Shown in pieces: positions 38,214-47,742 of a stretch of DNA of 59,780 nt. A program made the position numbers and the translations under genes. The notes under the pieces were generated by a model. It saw only the letters and a list, made by a program, of their open reading frames with translations, was not told the origin of the DNA and made no database searches. Numbering within the stretch: the stretch's first letter is position 1; every line of letters starts with the position of its first letter. Source of the DNA: Helicobacter aurati (lineage in GTDB: Bacteria; Campylobacterota; Campylobacteria; Campylobacterales; Helicobacteraceae). The stretch lies in the NCBI RefSeq assembly GCF_003364265.1, contig NZ_NXLW01000012.1, positions 1 through 59,780 of the forward strand, given 5' to 3'.

Positions 38214-39443
38214 ATGCTTTATAGAATTCTTATTTGCATTGTAGTAATTTGCAATACTTCTGTATGGGCAAAAGAACATTTTATCTCCCCACTCCCGATT
38301 CCAACCCAAGAAATTGTAGAACTAGATTTGAGAAAATGCAACAAAAGCTGTTTGAATAAACTCTTTGACAATGGTTTATACTTTAGCTTTTTAGCGAAAT
38401 ACCGAGACAATCGCGATAAAACTTTGCGAGATAAATTTCAACTTGCTGCAAAACTCTTAGATTCTACAATATTGCCCACACAGAAAACACAAGCTGCCGT
38501 ACGTATAGCGTTACTTATTCCACAAAAAAATATTGGTCGCTATTCTGTAAGCAGTGCAGATTCTATTCTTACCTATTTAATCGCAAAAGGAGGAGATTTT
38601 GAATTTAATGTTTTTGATTCGCAAAATGAAGAATCCCCTAACCTTCAAAAAACATACGCGCAAATACAAGAGCAAGATTTCAATTACATAATAGCCATTC
38701 TCACTAATAAGGGATTGGAAAATCTCATAAACAGCACAGAAATTACTATACCCGTTTTCGTCCCCACGTTAAATAAAGTGCACATATCCCCCTCTTTGAA
38801 TACACAAAATATCCTTTTTGGCGGCATAGACTATAATAAACAAATCACAATGTTGCTTGACCTAGCGCATAATAAAAAGGCAAAAATTGTTAGTTATAAC
38901 GATGATGGATTAGTTGGTAAGATGCTAGGTAACCTCGTCGCAGCACAATCCGAAGATATTTTTATTGCAGAAACAATCGATTCTAAAAAGGCAACAAAAT
39001 TCACCGAATCTATTAACAAAATAAAAAAACACCTGAAAGAAAGTATAATAATTTTAAATACATCAGTTACAAAAAGTGGATTAATTATTCCACAAATTGG
39101 CAATACTTCGAACATGCCAATAGCTTTTCTTTCCACACAAATGAATTATAATCCATATCTTTTGCGACTTATCCCCAAAGAAGATTCTACAAAGATCTTT
39201 GTCGTAAGCGCAATTAATCAAATCAACAATAAACTACTTGCTTTTAGTGATTTACTTAGTGCTGACTTGCAATATGATTGGGTTAATTATGCCACAGCTT
39301 TGGCAGTGGATATTTTGCTAACAACCAACACAAAAGGAGGAATAAGATTCTTCTCTGAAAAATTGCAAGGCAATCAAGTGCTTTATTACGATAGATTCTA
39401 TGGTGTAAAAGATTCTCATTTTGTACCCGTTAAGCTACGTTAA
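38214..39443 (+). CDS. Exported protein with a periplasmic-binding-like fold
   Basis: This 409-residue protein has an N-terminal signal peptide (cleavage near residue 19, VWA/KE). From about residue 95 it reads like a periplasmic binding or LppC/LpoA-like fold: AAVRIALLIPQKN, then alternating strands and helices with FGGIDYNKQ and FLSTQMNYNP. No lipobox is seen. A role in cell-wall synthesis control or ligand sensing is only a guess. The two conserved cysteines near 43-47 could form a disulfide. Confidence 0.65.
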   Translation: MLYRILICIVVICNTSVWAKEHFISPLPIPTQEIVELDLRKCNKSCLNKLFDNGLYFSFLAKYRDNRDKTLRDKFQLAAKLLDSTILPTQKTQAAVRIALLIPQKNIGRYSVSSADSILTYLIAKGGDFEFNVFDSQNEESPNLQKTYAQIQEQDFNYIIAILTNKGLENLINSTEITIPVFVPTLNKVHISPSLNTQNILFGGIDYNKQITMLLDLAHNKKAKIVSYNDDGLVGKMLGNLVAAQSEDIFIAETIDSKKATKFTESINKIKKHLKESIIILNTSVTKSGLIIPQIGNTSNMPIAFLSTQMNYNPYLLRLIPKEDSTKIFVVSAINQINNKLLAFSDLLSADLQYDWVNYATALAVDILLTTNTKGGIRFFSEKLQGNQVLYYDRFYGVKDSHFVPVKLR

Positions 39444-39477
39444 ATCATGTTAAATTTGCTTAACCCTTAAATCAAGT

Positions 39478-39948
39478 TTATTTCTCAAGAGAGAAAATAA
39501 TTCGTGCTGGAGCATCTTTTTTGCCTACAACATTTGCATAATCACCATTTCCACTCAAAACAATTTCATTTCCTTTTAACGTGTTCGGCTTACCGACTTC
39601 TTGCACCACTGCATCATCATAGAATCTATACTCATCTTTTACAACGTTATACACTAGCCTCTTGCTTTTACCGTGCAATTCACGTTTATCATCAGTAATT
39701 AACGTAAAACGAACATTGCCTTTTGCTTCGTATGAAATAGGCTTTCTCTCTTTATCGGTATAAACCACCACTGTATCTGCAGTCAGAGTATCATTGCCTT
39801 TTTTTATTTTAACGGCACCAGTAATTGTCGTCGTATTGCCCACACTCTTGAAATGTTCAGCTACGATGTCAATCGTATTTTTGCTGCTTTTCGCATAACC
39901 CATCATGAAACAACAAAGTATCAAAAAAAACCTATAAAGCATTATCAT
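39478..39948 (-). CDS. lptA: Lipopolysaccharide transport protein LptA
   Basis: This 156-residue periplasmic OstA/LptA-type beta-jellyroll protein forms the LPS bridge between inner and outer membrane. It has a signal peptide (to about residue 19) and the family pattern from TIDIVAEHFKSVGNTTTITG to LKGNEIVLSGNGDYANV. It starts 8 nt after the LptC-like gene, which agrees with an lptC-lptA operon. The ATG at 39942 is an alternative start. Confidence 0.85.
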   Translation of the reverse strand: MIMLYRFFLILCCFMMGYAKSSKNTIDIVAEHFKSVGNTTTITGAVKIKKGNDTLTADTVVVYTDKERKPISYEAKGNVRFTLITDDKRELHGKSKRLVYNVVKDEYRFYDDAVVQEVGKPNTLKGNEIVLSGNGDYANVVGKKDAPARIIFSLEK

Positions 39949-39956
39949 GCCTTGTA

Positions 39957-40529
39957 TTAACTTTTATGTGCAAAACGTGTAATTTGCGAATGGATGTGTT
40001 TCGCGATAATTGTATCGGATTTTTTGTCATAAAATATATCCTTGCCCATTGTAATGCTTTGTTGATCTTGGATTCTAAACTCTCCTTTACCGCTAAAGGC
40101 TTCGGTTACAATATTATATGTTCCTGCCTGTGAAAAAAAATAGATAAAAGGAGCATTGCTATATTCTACGCCTTTTGGAAATTCATAAATATCCTCCTTA
40201 TGTATAGCTTCCTGCCCTTTTAGATTTTCTATGGAATCTTCACTAAGTCTACACATCTCAAAATCTTGATAAACCTCTCTATTAGCGTATCGTTTAGCTA
40301 CCGCGCCTTTCATATCAATATTGACAGACTTTTTTCCTATTTCATACAACCTCCAATTATGAAGCTCAATAATAGGCAAATCTTCCTTTGTGCTCTTGTA
40401 ATTACTCACAGAAACCTCAAAAAGGAAAGAGGAAGTAAATGTAAACAATAATAAAAACATAAAAAAAACTACAATAACATCACAACGTGCGAGTAAATTT
40501 CTTAATGCCTGCATGCTATCCCTTGTCAT
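39957..40529 (-). CDS. lptC: LptC-like LPS export protein
   Basis: This 190-residue protein has one N-terminal membrane anchor (about 15-37) and a periplasmic beta-rich domain, of which YDKKSDTIIAKHIHSQITRF is the end. Size, topology and the position directly before lptA identify it as LptC, which passes LPS from the LptBFG transporter to LptA. LptC sequences are poorly conserved, so the call rests partly on context. Confidence 0.78.
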   Translation of the reverse strand: MTRDSMQALRNLLARCDVIVVFFMFLLLFTFTSSFLFEVSVSNYKSTKEDLPIIELHNWRLYEIGKKSVNIDMKGAVAKRYANREVYQDFEMCRLSEDSIENLKGQEAIHKEDIYEFPKGVEYSNAPFIYFFSQAGTYNIVTEAFSGKGEFRIQDQQSITMGKDIFYDKKSDTIIAKHIHSQITRFAHKS

Positions 40530-40637
40530 TCTTGCTATTTATTCCGAAATTGTATTACATTTTGTAATAAAATCTTAGCCTTTTGCTATACTTGTAGCTT
40601 ATTTCTTATTTTATTACTTTTAATGCAAGGACAAATT

Positions 40638-41834
40638 ATGTCAAGTCCAAAACGCACTATTAAATCCATGAATGCCCTTTTTATCGGTATGTCATTTCTC
40701 TTTATTGGCAATTCTTTAATTGTAAGTTCAGTAGGTGTGATTCTGAAAGATTCGGGTATGGGTGAAATCGCTATCGGCGCAATTAGTTCATGCTTTTTTA
40801 TTGGTGCGCTTATGGCAACTATTGGTGGACACAGAATCATTTCACGTGTAGGGCATATCCGTTCTTTTGGGATTTTTGCAGCACTTTTCGCAATCGCTAG
40901 CCTATTACATAGTCTTTCCCAAAACCTATATTTATGGGCACTCTTTCGATTATTGCTTGGCTTTTGCTATTATGGTGTACTTATGGTTATTGAATCTTGG
41001 CTCAATGAAAAAGCAAAAAACTCTGTTCGTTCGCGCGTATTAAGCTTTTATGAAGTTGTATATTATTTGGCTTCCGGTCTCGGTGTGCTTATTATCGCGT
41101 TGGATTTAGAAAGGCATTCCGTTTTTACCGTTAGCGCATGTCTGATTATGTTCTCCACTCTGCCTTTATATTTAATACGAATAAAAGAGCCTGTACTCCC
41201 ACAAAAAACGCCAATTTCCCTACCAAAGATTTTTGACATTGCCCCTCTAGCTCTTGTAACAAGCTTTATTGCTGGCATGCTTGTGAATGGGTTTTTCTCT
41301 ATGGCTTCTGTTTTTATTCTATTGCAAGATTTTAATGCACAAAATGTGTCCTATTTCATTGCGTCAGCTATGCTTGGCGGCTTTTTAGCGCAAACAAGTA
41401 TTGGTTTTGTTTCAGACAAATTGGGGAGGAAATTAGCGATTATGCTATGTGCCGGACTTGGTTTTTGTGTGATGCTGCTTTTTGTAATATGTGATTTGTC
41501 ATTGATCGCACAATGTGTTTTAGCTGTATTTTTAGGAGCTGGGATATTTTGCCTTTATGCTCTTGCACTTGCTAGAGCAAATGATATGCTTACAGATAAA
41601 GGTAAAACCGTAGAATTAGGTAGAGCCGTGCTTTTTTGCTATTCATTAGGTTCTCTTTTTGCTCCGCTGCTTTTAGGCATTCTTATGAAAAACTTTGGAT
41701 TCCATGGATTTAGTTGGTTTTATTTAGTGTGTTTAGGATTCTGCTTCCTCTTTGCTATCAATAAACCAAATATTCTTAAAAGTAAAAAATATAAAAGCAC
41801 ACCTGGAAATATGGCTATTCTCAATGAATCATAA
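40638..41834 (+). CDS. MFS transporter, YcaD-like
   Basis: This protein of about 398 residues has twelve membrane helices. The start is the ATG at 40638, with AAGGACAAATT before it. The segment VIESWLNEKAKNSVRSRVLSFYEVVYYLASG is typical of the YcaD branch, and GFVSDKLGRKLAI is the MFS motif. The substrate is unknown. It ends 9 nt from the convergent permease gene. Confidence 0.85.
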   Translation: MSSPKRTIKSMNALFIGMSFLFIGNSLIVSSVGVILKDSGMGEIAIGAISSCFFIGALMATIGGHRIISRVGHIRSFGIFAALFAIASLLHSLSQNLYLWALFRLLLGFCYYGVLMVIESWLNEKAKNSVRSRVLSFYEVVYYLASGLGVLIIALDLERHSVFTVSACLIMFSTLPLYLIRIKEPVLPQKTPISLPKIFDIAPLALVTSFIAGMLVNGFFSMASVFILLQDFNAQNVSYFIASAMLGGFLAQTSIGFVSDKLGRKLAIMLCAGLGFCVMLLFVICDLSLIAQCVLAVFLGAGIFCLYALALARANDMLTDKGKTVELGRAVLFCYSLGSLFAPLLLGILMKNFGFHGFSWFYLVCLGFCFLFAINKPNILKSKKYKSTPGNMAILNES

Positions 41835-41843
41835 AGTATCGCT

Positions 41844-42854
41844 CTATAAACTCTGCTTTCTACCAAAACACTCTCTTATCCCCTCTCCAATAAAAACCAA
41901 AGATGACAACACCAACGCCATGCTTACAAATCCCGTGATTCCTAAATGTAGAGATTGCAAGTTATTCTTCCCTTGATTAAGTAATTCGCCCAAACTCGCA
42001 CTTCCTAATGACATGCCAAAGCCTAAGAAATCCAATGTTGCAAGTGTTGTAATGCTGCCTATAATTAAAAATGGCAAGTATGTAACAGTAGCAATCAAAG
42101 CGTTAGGTAAAATATGCACAAAAGCAATGTATAGATTCCCAAATCCCAATGACTTTGCGGCTTTAATATAATCATAATTACGAGTACGTAAAAACTCTGT
42201 CCGCACCACGTTAGCAATACTAGTCCAGCTAAAAAACAAAATAATACTTAAAATAATCCAAAAGGTTGGAACAACCACGCTAGAAATAATAATGATTAAA
42301 AAAAGCGTAGGCACAGCCCCCCATATCTCACTTATCCTTTGCCCAAACAAATCTATCGCACCGCCATAATATCCCTGCAATCCGCCAATAATAATCCCCA
42401 ATAGAATGGTGCAAACACTAAGTATGATTCCAAACAACAATGAAGTTCGCAATCCATAAAGCAACCTAGAAGCTACATCTCTACCTTGATCGTCAGTGCC
42501 TAAAAAATGTCTTGAATCTGGCGGGCTAGGAGGAATCCCATCAAGCTCCCAATCAATGCTATCAGGAGCATAATTAATCAACGGATAAATCACAAAAGAA
42601 TCTTTAAAGAGATTGCGCACAAAAGGATCTTTGTAATCTGGATAAGTGTCGAAATCCCCTCCAAAAACACGTTCGGGATAATCTTTGAAAATCGGAAAAT
42701 ACCATGTAGAATCCTTATGAATAATAAGCGGTTTTTCATTCGCTATTATCGGAGCTAAAAGGCTTATAATTGTGATAAATACAAAGAAAAATAAGCAGTA
42801 TCTTGCACGTTTGAGTGCATAAAAAGTCCGCCAACGTAGTAACCATATATTCAT
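41844..42854 (-). CDS. ABC transporter permease, YejE/OppC-like
   Basis: This permease of about 336 residues belongs to the oligopeptide/microcin family. The periplasmic insertion with FGGDFDTYPDYKDPF is typical of YejE. HFLGTDDQGRDVASRLLYGLRTSL precedes the permease core, and the EAA loop is YIKAAKSLGFGNLYIAFVHILPN. The start ATG at 42854 follows AGGAATCAC. The partner permease, ATPase and binding protein are not nearby, so the transporter is either split around the genome or incomplete here. Confidence 0.87.
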   Translation of the reverse strand: MNIWLLRWRTFYALKRARYCLFFFVFITIISLLAPIIANEKPLIIHKDSTWYFPIFKDYPERVFGGDFDTYPDYKDPFVRNLFKDSFVIYPLINYAPDSIDWELDGIPPSPPDSRHFLGTDDQGRDVASRLLYGLRTSLLFGIILSVCTILLGIIIGGLQGYYGGAIDLFGQRISEIWGAVPTLFLIIIISSVVVPTFWIILSIILFFSWTSIANVVRTEFLRTRNYDYIKAAKSLGFGNLYIAFVHILPNALIATVTYLPFLIIGSITTLATLDFLGFGMSLGSASLGELLNQGKNNLQSLHLGITGFVSMALVLSSLVFIGEGIRECFGRKQSL

Positions 42855-43006
42855 AGTGATTCCTAGCTTCTTACTAAAGTAAGATTCTATCAAAAAAATT
42901 ACCTATAATGAGTAAGTTAGAGAATCAAACAATACATATAGAGCGATTTTTAGATAGAATAAATAAGTAATCCAAATTTTTAATACTTTCGCATATAAGG
43001 AAAAAT

Positions 43007-44215
43007 ATGAAAAAAGTTCTTTTGCTTGGTGCAGGTTATGGAAACATGGGGCTTTTAACAAGTATTAATCCAGAGGTTTTTTCACAAGCACAATGGCAGC
43101 TTATAAACAACAATCCTTATCATTATAAAACCATCGCATTACATGATGTCGCTTCAGGCAAACATGATAAAAGTGTACTCTTTCCGCTTAAAGATTGCCT
43201 ACATGAAAAGATTACTTTCATTGAGGATACAATAACACATATTGATTCGCAAGGAGCGTATGGTAGGCAAACCTATGATTATGATTATCTCGTTATAGGG
43301 TTAGGATTTAGCTCGGATAATTTTGGTATCAAAGGTGTTACAGAATACACACATAGCATTACTTCCTATCAAAGCGCAAGAGCTATCGCGCAAGAGATTC
43401 TCACACGGCTGCAATCCTACTTGCAAACAAAAGATGAGAATGATTTAGCCTTTATCGTTTGTGGTGGTGGATTTACGGGAATAGAATTTGTAGGCTCACT
43501 TGCACAAGAGATTCATAGGCAATGCGATAATCTAGGTATAGATTTTGGTAAAGTCAAAATCTCTTGCATTGAAGCAATGCCAAAGATTCTTCCTATGTTT
43601 AGCGAGAATCTTATGCAGCTAGGCTTGCAAAGACTAAAGGAACTAGGCATAGAAGTGCTCACTAATTCTAAGATTCTAGAATGCAAACAAGGAATCGTAG
43701 TCATTGAGCAATCTGGCGTGCAAAATGAAATACAAGCCAACACGATTATATGGACGGCTGGAGTCAAAGGGAATGAAGTTATCGCAAACTCACCATTCTT
43801 TAAAAGCGGCAGAAGTAAAGTCGAAGTAAACGAATACTTACAAGCAATCAATCAAGAGCACGATATGTCTAATATTTTTATTATTGGCGATTGTGCCGCC
43901 TTAAAAGACCCACAAAGTGGGAGATTCTATCCGCCTACTGCACAAATTGCTAAAAAACAAGGGGAATATGTGGCTACAATCTTGGAATCCCTTTTGCAAT
44001 CAAACAAGGAAAATACACGACAAGAGAGAGGCACTTTACCTAGCTTTAATTTCACACCGCAAGGGAGCTTATGCTCGATAGGCGCAGGTTACGCCATAGG
44101 CATGGTAGGCAATAAAGAGCTCAAAGGCTGCATTGCTAATGCAGCCAAATGGTTCGTAGAATCTATGTGGAGTTATCAACTAGAAGGTTTTTCAGGTGTG
44201 TTCAAAGCAGACTAG
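43007..44215 (+). CDS. Type II NADH dehydrogenase-like flavoprotein
   Basis: This 402-residue pyridine-nucleotide disulfide oxidoreductase fold protein has an FAD motif GAGYGNMG (8-15), an NAD motif CGGGFTGIEF (about 152-161) and a second FAD motif IFIIGDCAA (about 289-297). It resembles Ndh, which passes electrons from NADH to quinone without pumping protons. The C-terminal GMVGNKELKGCIANAAKW is a membrane-association region. AAGGAAAAAT precedes the ATG. Confidence 0.88.
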   Translation: MKKVLLLGAGYGNMGLLTSINPEVFSQAQWQLINNNPYHYKTIALHDVASGKHDKSVLFPLKDCLHEKITFIEDTITHIDSQGAYGRQTYDYDYLVIGLGFSSDNFGIKGVTEYTHSITSYQSARAIAQEILTRLQSYLQTKDENDLAFIVCGGGFTGIEFVGSLAQEIHRQCDNLGIDFGKVKISCIEAMPKILPMFSENLMQLGLQRLKELGIEVLTNSKILECKQGIVVIEQSGVQNEIQANTIIWTAGVKGNEVIANSPFFKSGRSKVEVNEYLQAINQEHDMSNIFIIGDCAALKDPQSGRFYPPTAQIAKKQGEYVATILESLLQSNKENTRQERGTLPSFNFTPQGSLCSIGAGYAIGMVGNKELKGCIANAAKWFVESMWSYQLEGFSGVFKAD

Positions 44216-44271
44216 GCACTTCTTTACAGCCAAATGGCAACAAGAACGTAGGAAATAATAATGAGAGATTC

Positions 44272-44775
44272 ATGCGGGTGATAGCCTTTTTCTTGATTCT
44301 AACTTGTCCTATATTTTCTGCTAATGAAGTTATCAATCCAGATAAAACATGGAAAAATCCCGATGTCTCTGCTATTTTAAAAAGAAATACATCGAAGCTT
44401 GAAGCTTACTACCAACAAGTCGATAAACAATCTCGCGAGAAAGATTTCGTAAGATTCAATAGCAAAAAAATTATTTCGCATACACAATACGCTAAAATCT
44501 CATATCGTGAAATGCACAAATACCGCAGTTATATTATCTTATCAGCATTCTATATTGATTGGGTGGGTGGACATAATCAGCTAGATGGGGTAACTGTCGG
44601 CGGTATTTTAGCAAATGAGCGAGGAGACAAAAACCCAAAAGTAAGGTATTTTAAATTTGCGCAACGTTACTATTCAACGTTACATGAACTAGGCAAAGGG
44701 AAGAAAATATTTTCTTATTGTGCGGCACCCTACTTAACTAGCTGTATTTTAATAGGCATTAATGAAAAATGGTAA
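44272..44775 (+). CDS. Small exported protein of unknown function
   Basis: This 167-residue protein has a signal peptide (MRVIAFFLILTCPIFSAN) from the ATG at 44272. The frame is open upstream to 44149, but that part overlaps ndh and encodes no signal. It has two cysteines near the C-terminus (YCAAPYLTSC). No family was recognised. Confidence 0.65.
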   Translation: MRVIAFFLILTCPIFSANEVINPDKTWKNPDVSAILKRNTSKLEAYYQQVDKQSREKDFVRFNSKKIISHTQYAKISYREMHKYRSYIILSAFYIDWVGGHNQLDGVTVGGILANERGDKNPKVRYFKFAQRYYSTLHELGKGKKIFSYCAAPYLTSCILIGINEKW

Positions 44776-44887
44776 TGCCAAAATATAATCACGTAATGAA
44801 CTAAACAACTACCCATCAATTGCTAGCTATTGACTGCTCTTACAAGTAGTCGCAAGGCGAATTTCGCTATTCTAAGGAGTAAAACCT

Positions 44888-45589
44888 ATGTCTTTACAAA
44901 TAACACATAAAATATTCCTTTGTTTATCTCTTTTTGCATATCTTTCTCAAACACAACTCCTTGCCAAGCAACATGCGCCTAAACAACAAAGAAATGAATT
45001 TAGCCGTAATAACGAAATAATCGATCCGCTCCCAAATATCTTTTCAGAAAACACCGTTTCACTAGACAATCAACGTCCAGATTCACAACAGGACTTGTTT
45101 CAAACTAATGCGTTGTTTTTTTTTCAAGCAGGGTTTGGAGTAGGATTACAGGGCTTTGAGACTTCTGCGGATGGAATCGTGCAAGTCCGCATTATTCCCA
45201 CAATCGCTGTTGCCTTAGGATACAACCAATATTTTCACATCAATGAAATATCATTTGGACTAAAGTTTATGGTAAGTTATGAACTCGGGTTATTTCCATC
45301 AGGAGAGAATACACTTGTATACAAAAGTGGCGGCGCGTATGCAGTAATTTATGCGGGGTTTCGCCAAATCCTGCCCTACTTGGGGTTAGGATATGACATC
45401 TTAGAATCAGGGAAAACCTTTTTACCTGCATTTGATGCGAGCACTCGTAGCTTTGAGCAAGGACATTCTTATCTCTATGGAGCAGTGTTTACATTTGATA
45501 AAAATCACGGTATCGATCTCTCTTTCAGGCATTCGAAATTCTATAATTTTTTCCCACGAATATTAGTTAATTATGAATTTAGATTCTAA
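44888..45589 (+). CDS. Outer-membrane beta-barrel protein
   Basis: This 233-residue protein has a signal peptide (cleavage near residue 26, LLA/KQ) and a mature part of alternating beta strands ending in a C-terminal aromatic motif (YEFRF), as needed for BAM-dependent insertion. TAAGGAGTAAAACC precedes the ATG. It resembles small Helicobacter outer-membrane proteins in layout, but I cannot name a family. Confidence 0.72.
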   Translation: MSLQITHKIFLCLSLFAYLSQTQLLAKQHAPKQQRNEFSRNNEIIDPLPNIFSENTVSLDNQRPDSQQDLFQTNALFFFQAGFGVGLQGFETSADGIVQVRIIPTIAVALGYNQYFHINEISFGLKFMVSYELGLFPSGENTLVYKSGGAYAVIYAGFRQILPYLGLGYDILESGKTFLPAFDASTRSFEQGHSYLYGAVFTFDKNHGIDLSFRHSKFYNFFPRILVNYEFRF

Positions 45590-45599
45590 TTTATCATTA

Positions 45600-46110
45600 A
45601 ATATAGAGGGACAAGCAACAGAATCTTACCAACAAGTAGCATTCTTGCATTGCAGGACTTTAAAATGGCAAGTCCCTTTTATCATGTTGAGCGTTAACAT
45701 GCGGGAGCGGTGGCGAGTAACACGAACGAAGTTCTTGCCCATACTTGCACAATTCCCGCAGGGATAAATATCCCTTTAGAATCCTTAAGAATTCTTCGCA
45801 ATGCTTGAGACATGACGATGCGGGGGTTTGAGATTCTTCGGGCATAAAGCCCTAAGACATGACAAGAATCATTGTCATACTGAGCTTGCGGAACAAGTGA
45901 AGTATCTCTGTTGTTTTGCAGGGATTCTTCGCAATGCTTGAGACATGACAAAGTTATTCTCATGTTGAAAGAGCGAAGTATCTTTATGGAAATTCTCTAT
46001 TTGTCATGCTGAATGAATATGAGAAGCATCTCTTTAATTGTGTGTTGTGGGATTCTCTATTTGTTATTCTGAACTGCTAAACCCCTGCTTACAGGTGAAA
46101 CATCTCTTGA
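45600..46110. repeat. Cluster of degenerate dispersed repeats, both orientations
   Basis: There is no gene here. Plus-oriented copies of a motif near TGTCATNCTGAGC ... GAAGTATCTCT lie at about 45681, 45873-45909, 45956-45983, 45999-46034 and 46061-46107. Reverse-oriented copies, GATTCTTCGCAATGCTTGAG, are at 45790-45815 and 45924-45949. The motif recalls the TGTCATTCTGAGC-type repeat seen in many unrelated bacteria. Opposite copies could pair as RNA hairpins. Confidence 0.75.
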
Positions 46111-46191
46111 ACATCAAAAGTTTTTATTCTTTATGAAGAATTAAACAAAGAATCTAAAGATATAATATAGCAACACCCATAAAGGAAAATT

Positions 46192-47079
46192 ATGCAGTTA
46201 CAAGCCAAACTTAAAGGAAAACTAATACGATATTTGGATAATGGTATAGAATTTCTGGGAATCCTAAAATCAGATTCTAAGAATAAAGATTCTATGGTTA
46301 TGCCTCTTGATATAACAAATAATATGAATGAATTTATTTTGCATTTTGAAAAATTAAAGGGGTGTTTGCAGGCAAATAATCCGCTTATTCCCCTTGAAAA
46401 CGTTACGCTTCTCTCGCCCATTAAAAGCCCCTTACAAGATATTATTTGTTTGGGCATTAATTATATGGATCACGCCAAAGAATCAATGCGTTTTAAGAAG
46501 GAGTCGTTTGATGGCAAGAGAGAGCAGGCTGTGTATTTTGGCAAACGCGTGAATGAATGCGCCAATCCAAACGCAAGTTTTTACATTAATAACAAGACTA
46601 GCCAGCTTGACTATGAGGTTGAGCTAGTGGTGATTATAGGCAGGGATTGTATGAATGCAACAAGGGAAAATGCGATGAATTTTGTGTTTGGTTATAGTAT
46701 TGCTAATGATATTTCTGCGCGCGATTTGCAGCTAAAGCATAAACAATGGTATGCGGGCAAAAGCCTTGAGGGCAGCTTCCCTTTGGGTCCTTGTATTGTA
46801 TTGCGAGATTCCCTTAACCCCCATAATCTTGCCATTAAAAGCTATGTAAATGGAGAATTGCGCCAACAAAGCAGCACGTCTAAGCTAATCTTTGACATTC
46901 CTCATGTGATTTGTGAACTCTCAAGCTATTTTACGCTTAAGGCAGGAAGCATTATTTCAATGGGCACTCCTAGCGGGGTTGGAATGGGGTTTGAGCCACC
47001 AAGATTCCTTCAAGCAGGCGATATTGTCAAATGCGAGATAGAAAACATAGGCACATTACAAACTTTCATTAACGTATAA
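46192..47079 (+). CDS. Fumarylacetoacetate hydrolase family protein
   Basis: This 295-residue FAH-superfamily enzyme probably acts as a hydrolase, decarboxylase or hydratase on a 2-keto acid. The family core is seen at ICLGINYMDHAKE, LDYEVELVVIIGRDC, GYSIANDISARDLQ, SLEGSFPLGPCIV and ISMGTPSGVGMGF. The metal ligands should be the Glu residues in DYEVEL and the Asp in NDISARD. AAAGGAAAATT precedes the ATG. It is flanked by repeats on both sides. The exact substrate is unknown. Confidence 0.88.
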   Translation: MQLQAKLKGKLIRYLDNGIEFLGILKSDSKNKDSMVMPLDITNNMNEFILHFEKLKGCLQANNPLIPLENVTLLSPIKSPLQDIICLGINYMDHAKESMRFKKESFDGKREQAVYFGKRVNECANPNASFYINNKTSQLDYEVELVVIIGRDCMNATRENAMNFVFGYSIANDISARDLQLKHKQWYAGKSLEGSFPLGPCIVLRDSLNPHNLAIKSYVNGELRQQSSTSKLIFDIPHVICELSSYFTLKAGSIISMGTPSGVGMGFEPPRFLQAGDIVKCEIENIGTLQTFINV

Positions 47080-47226
47080 ATCGCAATTATCAATAGAACA
47101 CTTCTAAATATTATGTAAATAGCAGCTCTTGAGATTTATCTTAGCCCTCTGATTTCCCTTGTGTTGCCTTAAACTCTAAGATTTGATAATAGAAATTATT
47201 CAATCGTACTTTGTGCTTCTTTAGAA

Positions 47227-47285
47227 TGATGATGCGGGGGTTTGAGATTCTTCAGCCTTGCGTTGCAATGCTTGAGACACGACAA
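47227..47285 (-). repeat. Isolated copy of the dispersed repeat
   Basis: GATGCGGGGGTTTGAGATTC (47230-47249) repeats 45815-45834, and TGCAATGCTTGAGACACGACA follows as in the upstream cluster. Together with that cluster it brackets the FAH gene. The rest of 47080-47307 shows no gene. Confidence 0.7.
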
Positions 47286-47307
47286 GTTTCCTTTTTGAAT
47301 CTTAAAT

Positions 47308-47574
47308 TCAATCATTGCCTACTTCCCAAGCGAGACATTCGCCCACACATATTTTAAAGTCTTGCAAAGTAGGCTTCGTATTTATCACCTTATGCTGTGC
47401 ATAAGTCCAGTTCTTGCTCTCTAAATGAATCGCGTCCTGCATGAAATACTCTTTGTAATAATGCAAATACCTGCGACTTCCATAAGGCACAATATTAATA
47501 AGCTACTCATAACGTGCTTTAGGGTTGTCTGTGTCTTTGAGATTCGTGTTTGCCTTTGCCTTTTTGCGCGACAT
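47308..47574 (-). pseudogene. Small gene broken by an in-frame amber stop
   Basis: Translation from the ATG at 47574, preceded by AAAGAG, gives MSRKKAKANTNLKDTDN and so on for 23 codons to a TAG at 47503-47505. The same frame then continues for 65 codons (YGSRRYLHYYKEYFMQDAIH onward) to the stop at 47308. Together it would be an 88-residue basic protein. I do not recognise it. A sequencing error at one base is an alternative. No gene was seen in 47575-47742. Confidence 0.55.
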
Positions 47575-47742
47575 TTAATTGCTCTTTAATTTACAAATTC
47601 CTTTCTAGCGATACCTTTGAGAGACACAAATAATTCAATGAAAAATGTAAGGATTTGATTCCAAATTCGCATTGTAATTTTCTAAGCTTTTGTAGTATTT
47701 TTGCTATGCTAAAGTTTATATCCCATCAAAAATTACTACATT

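Noticed and set aside
44149-44271. Extended N-terminus of the small exported protein
   Set aside because: It overlaps ndh coding sequence, and the signal peptide starts cleanly at the ATG at 44272.
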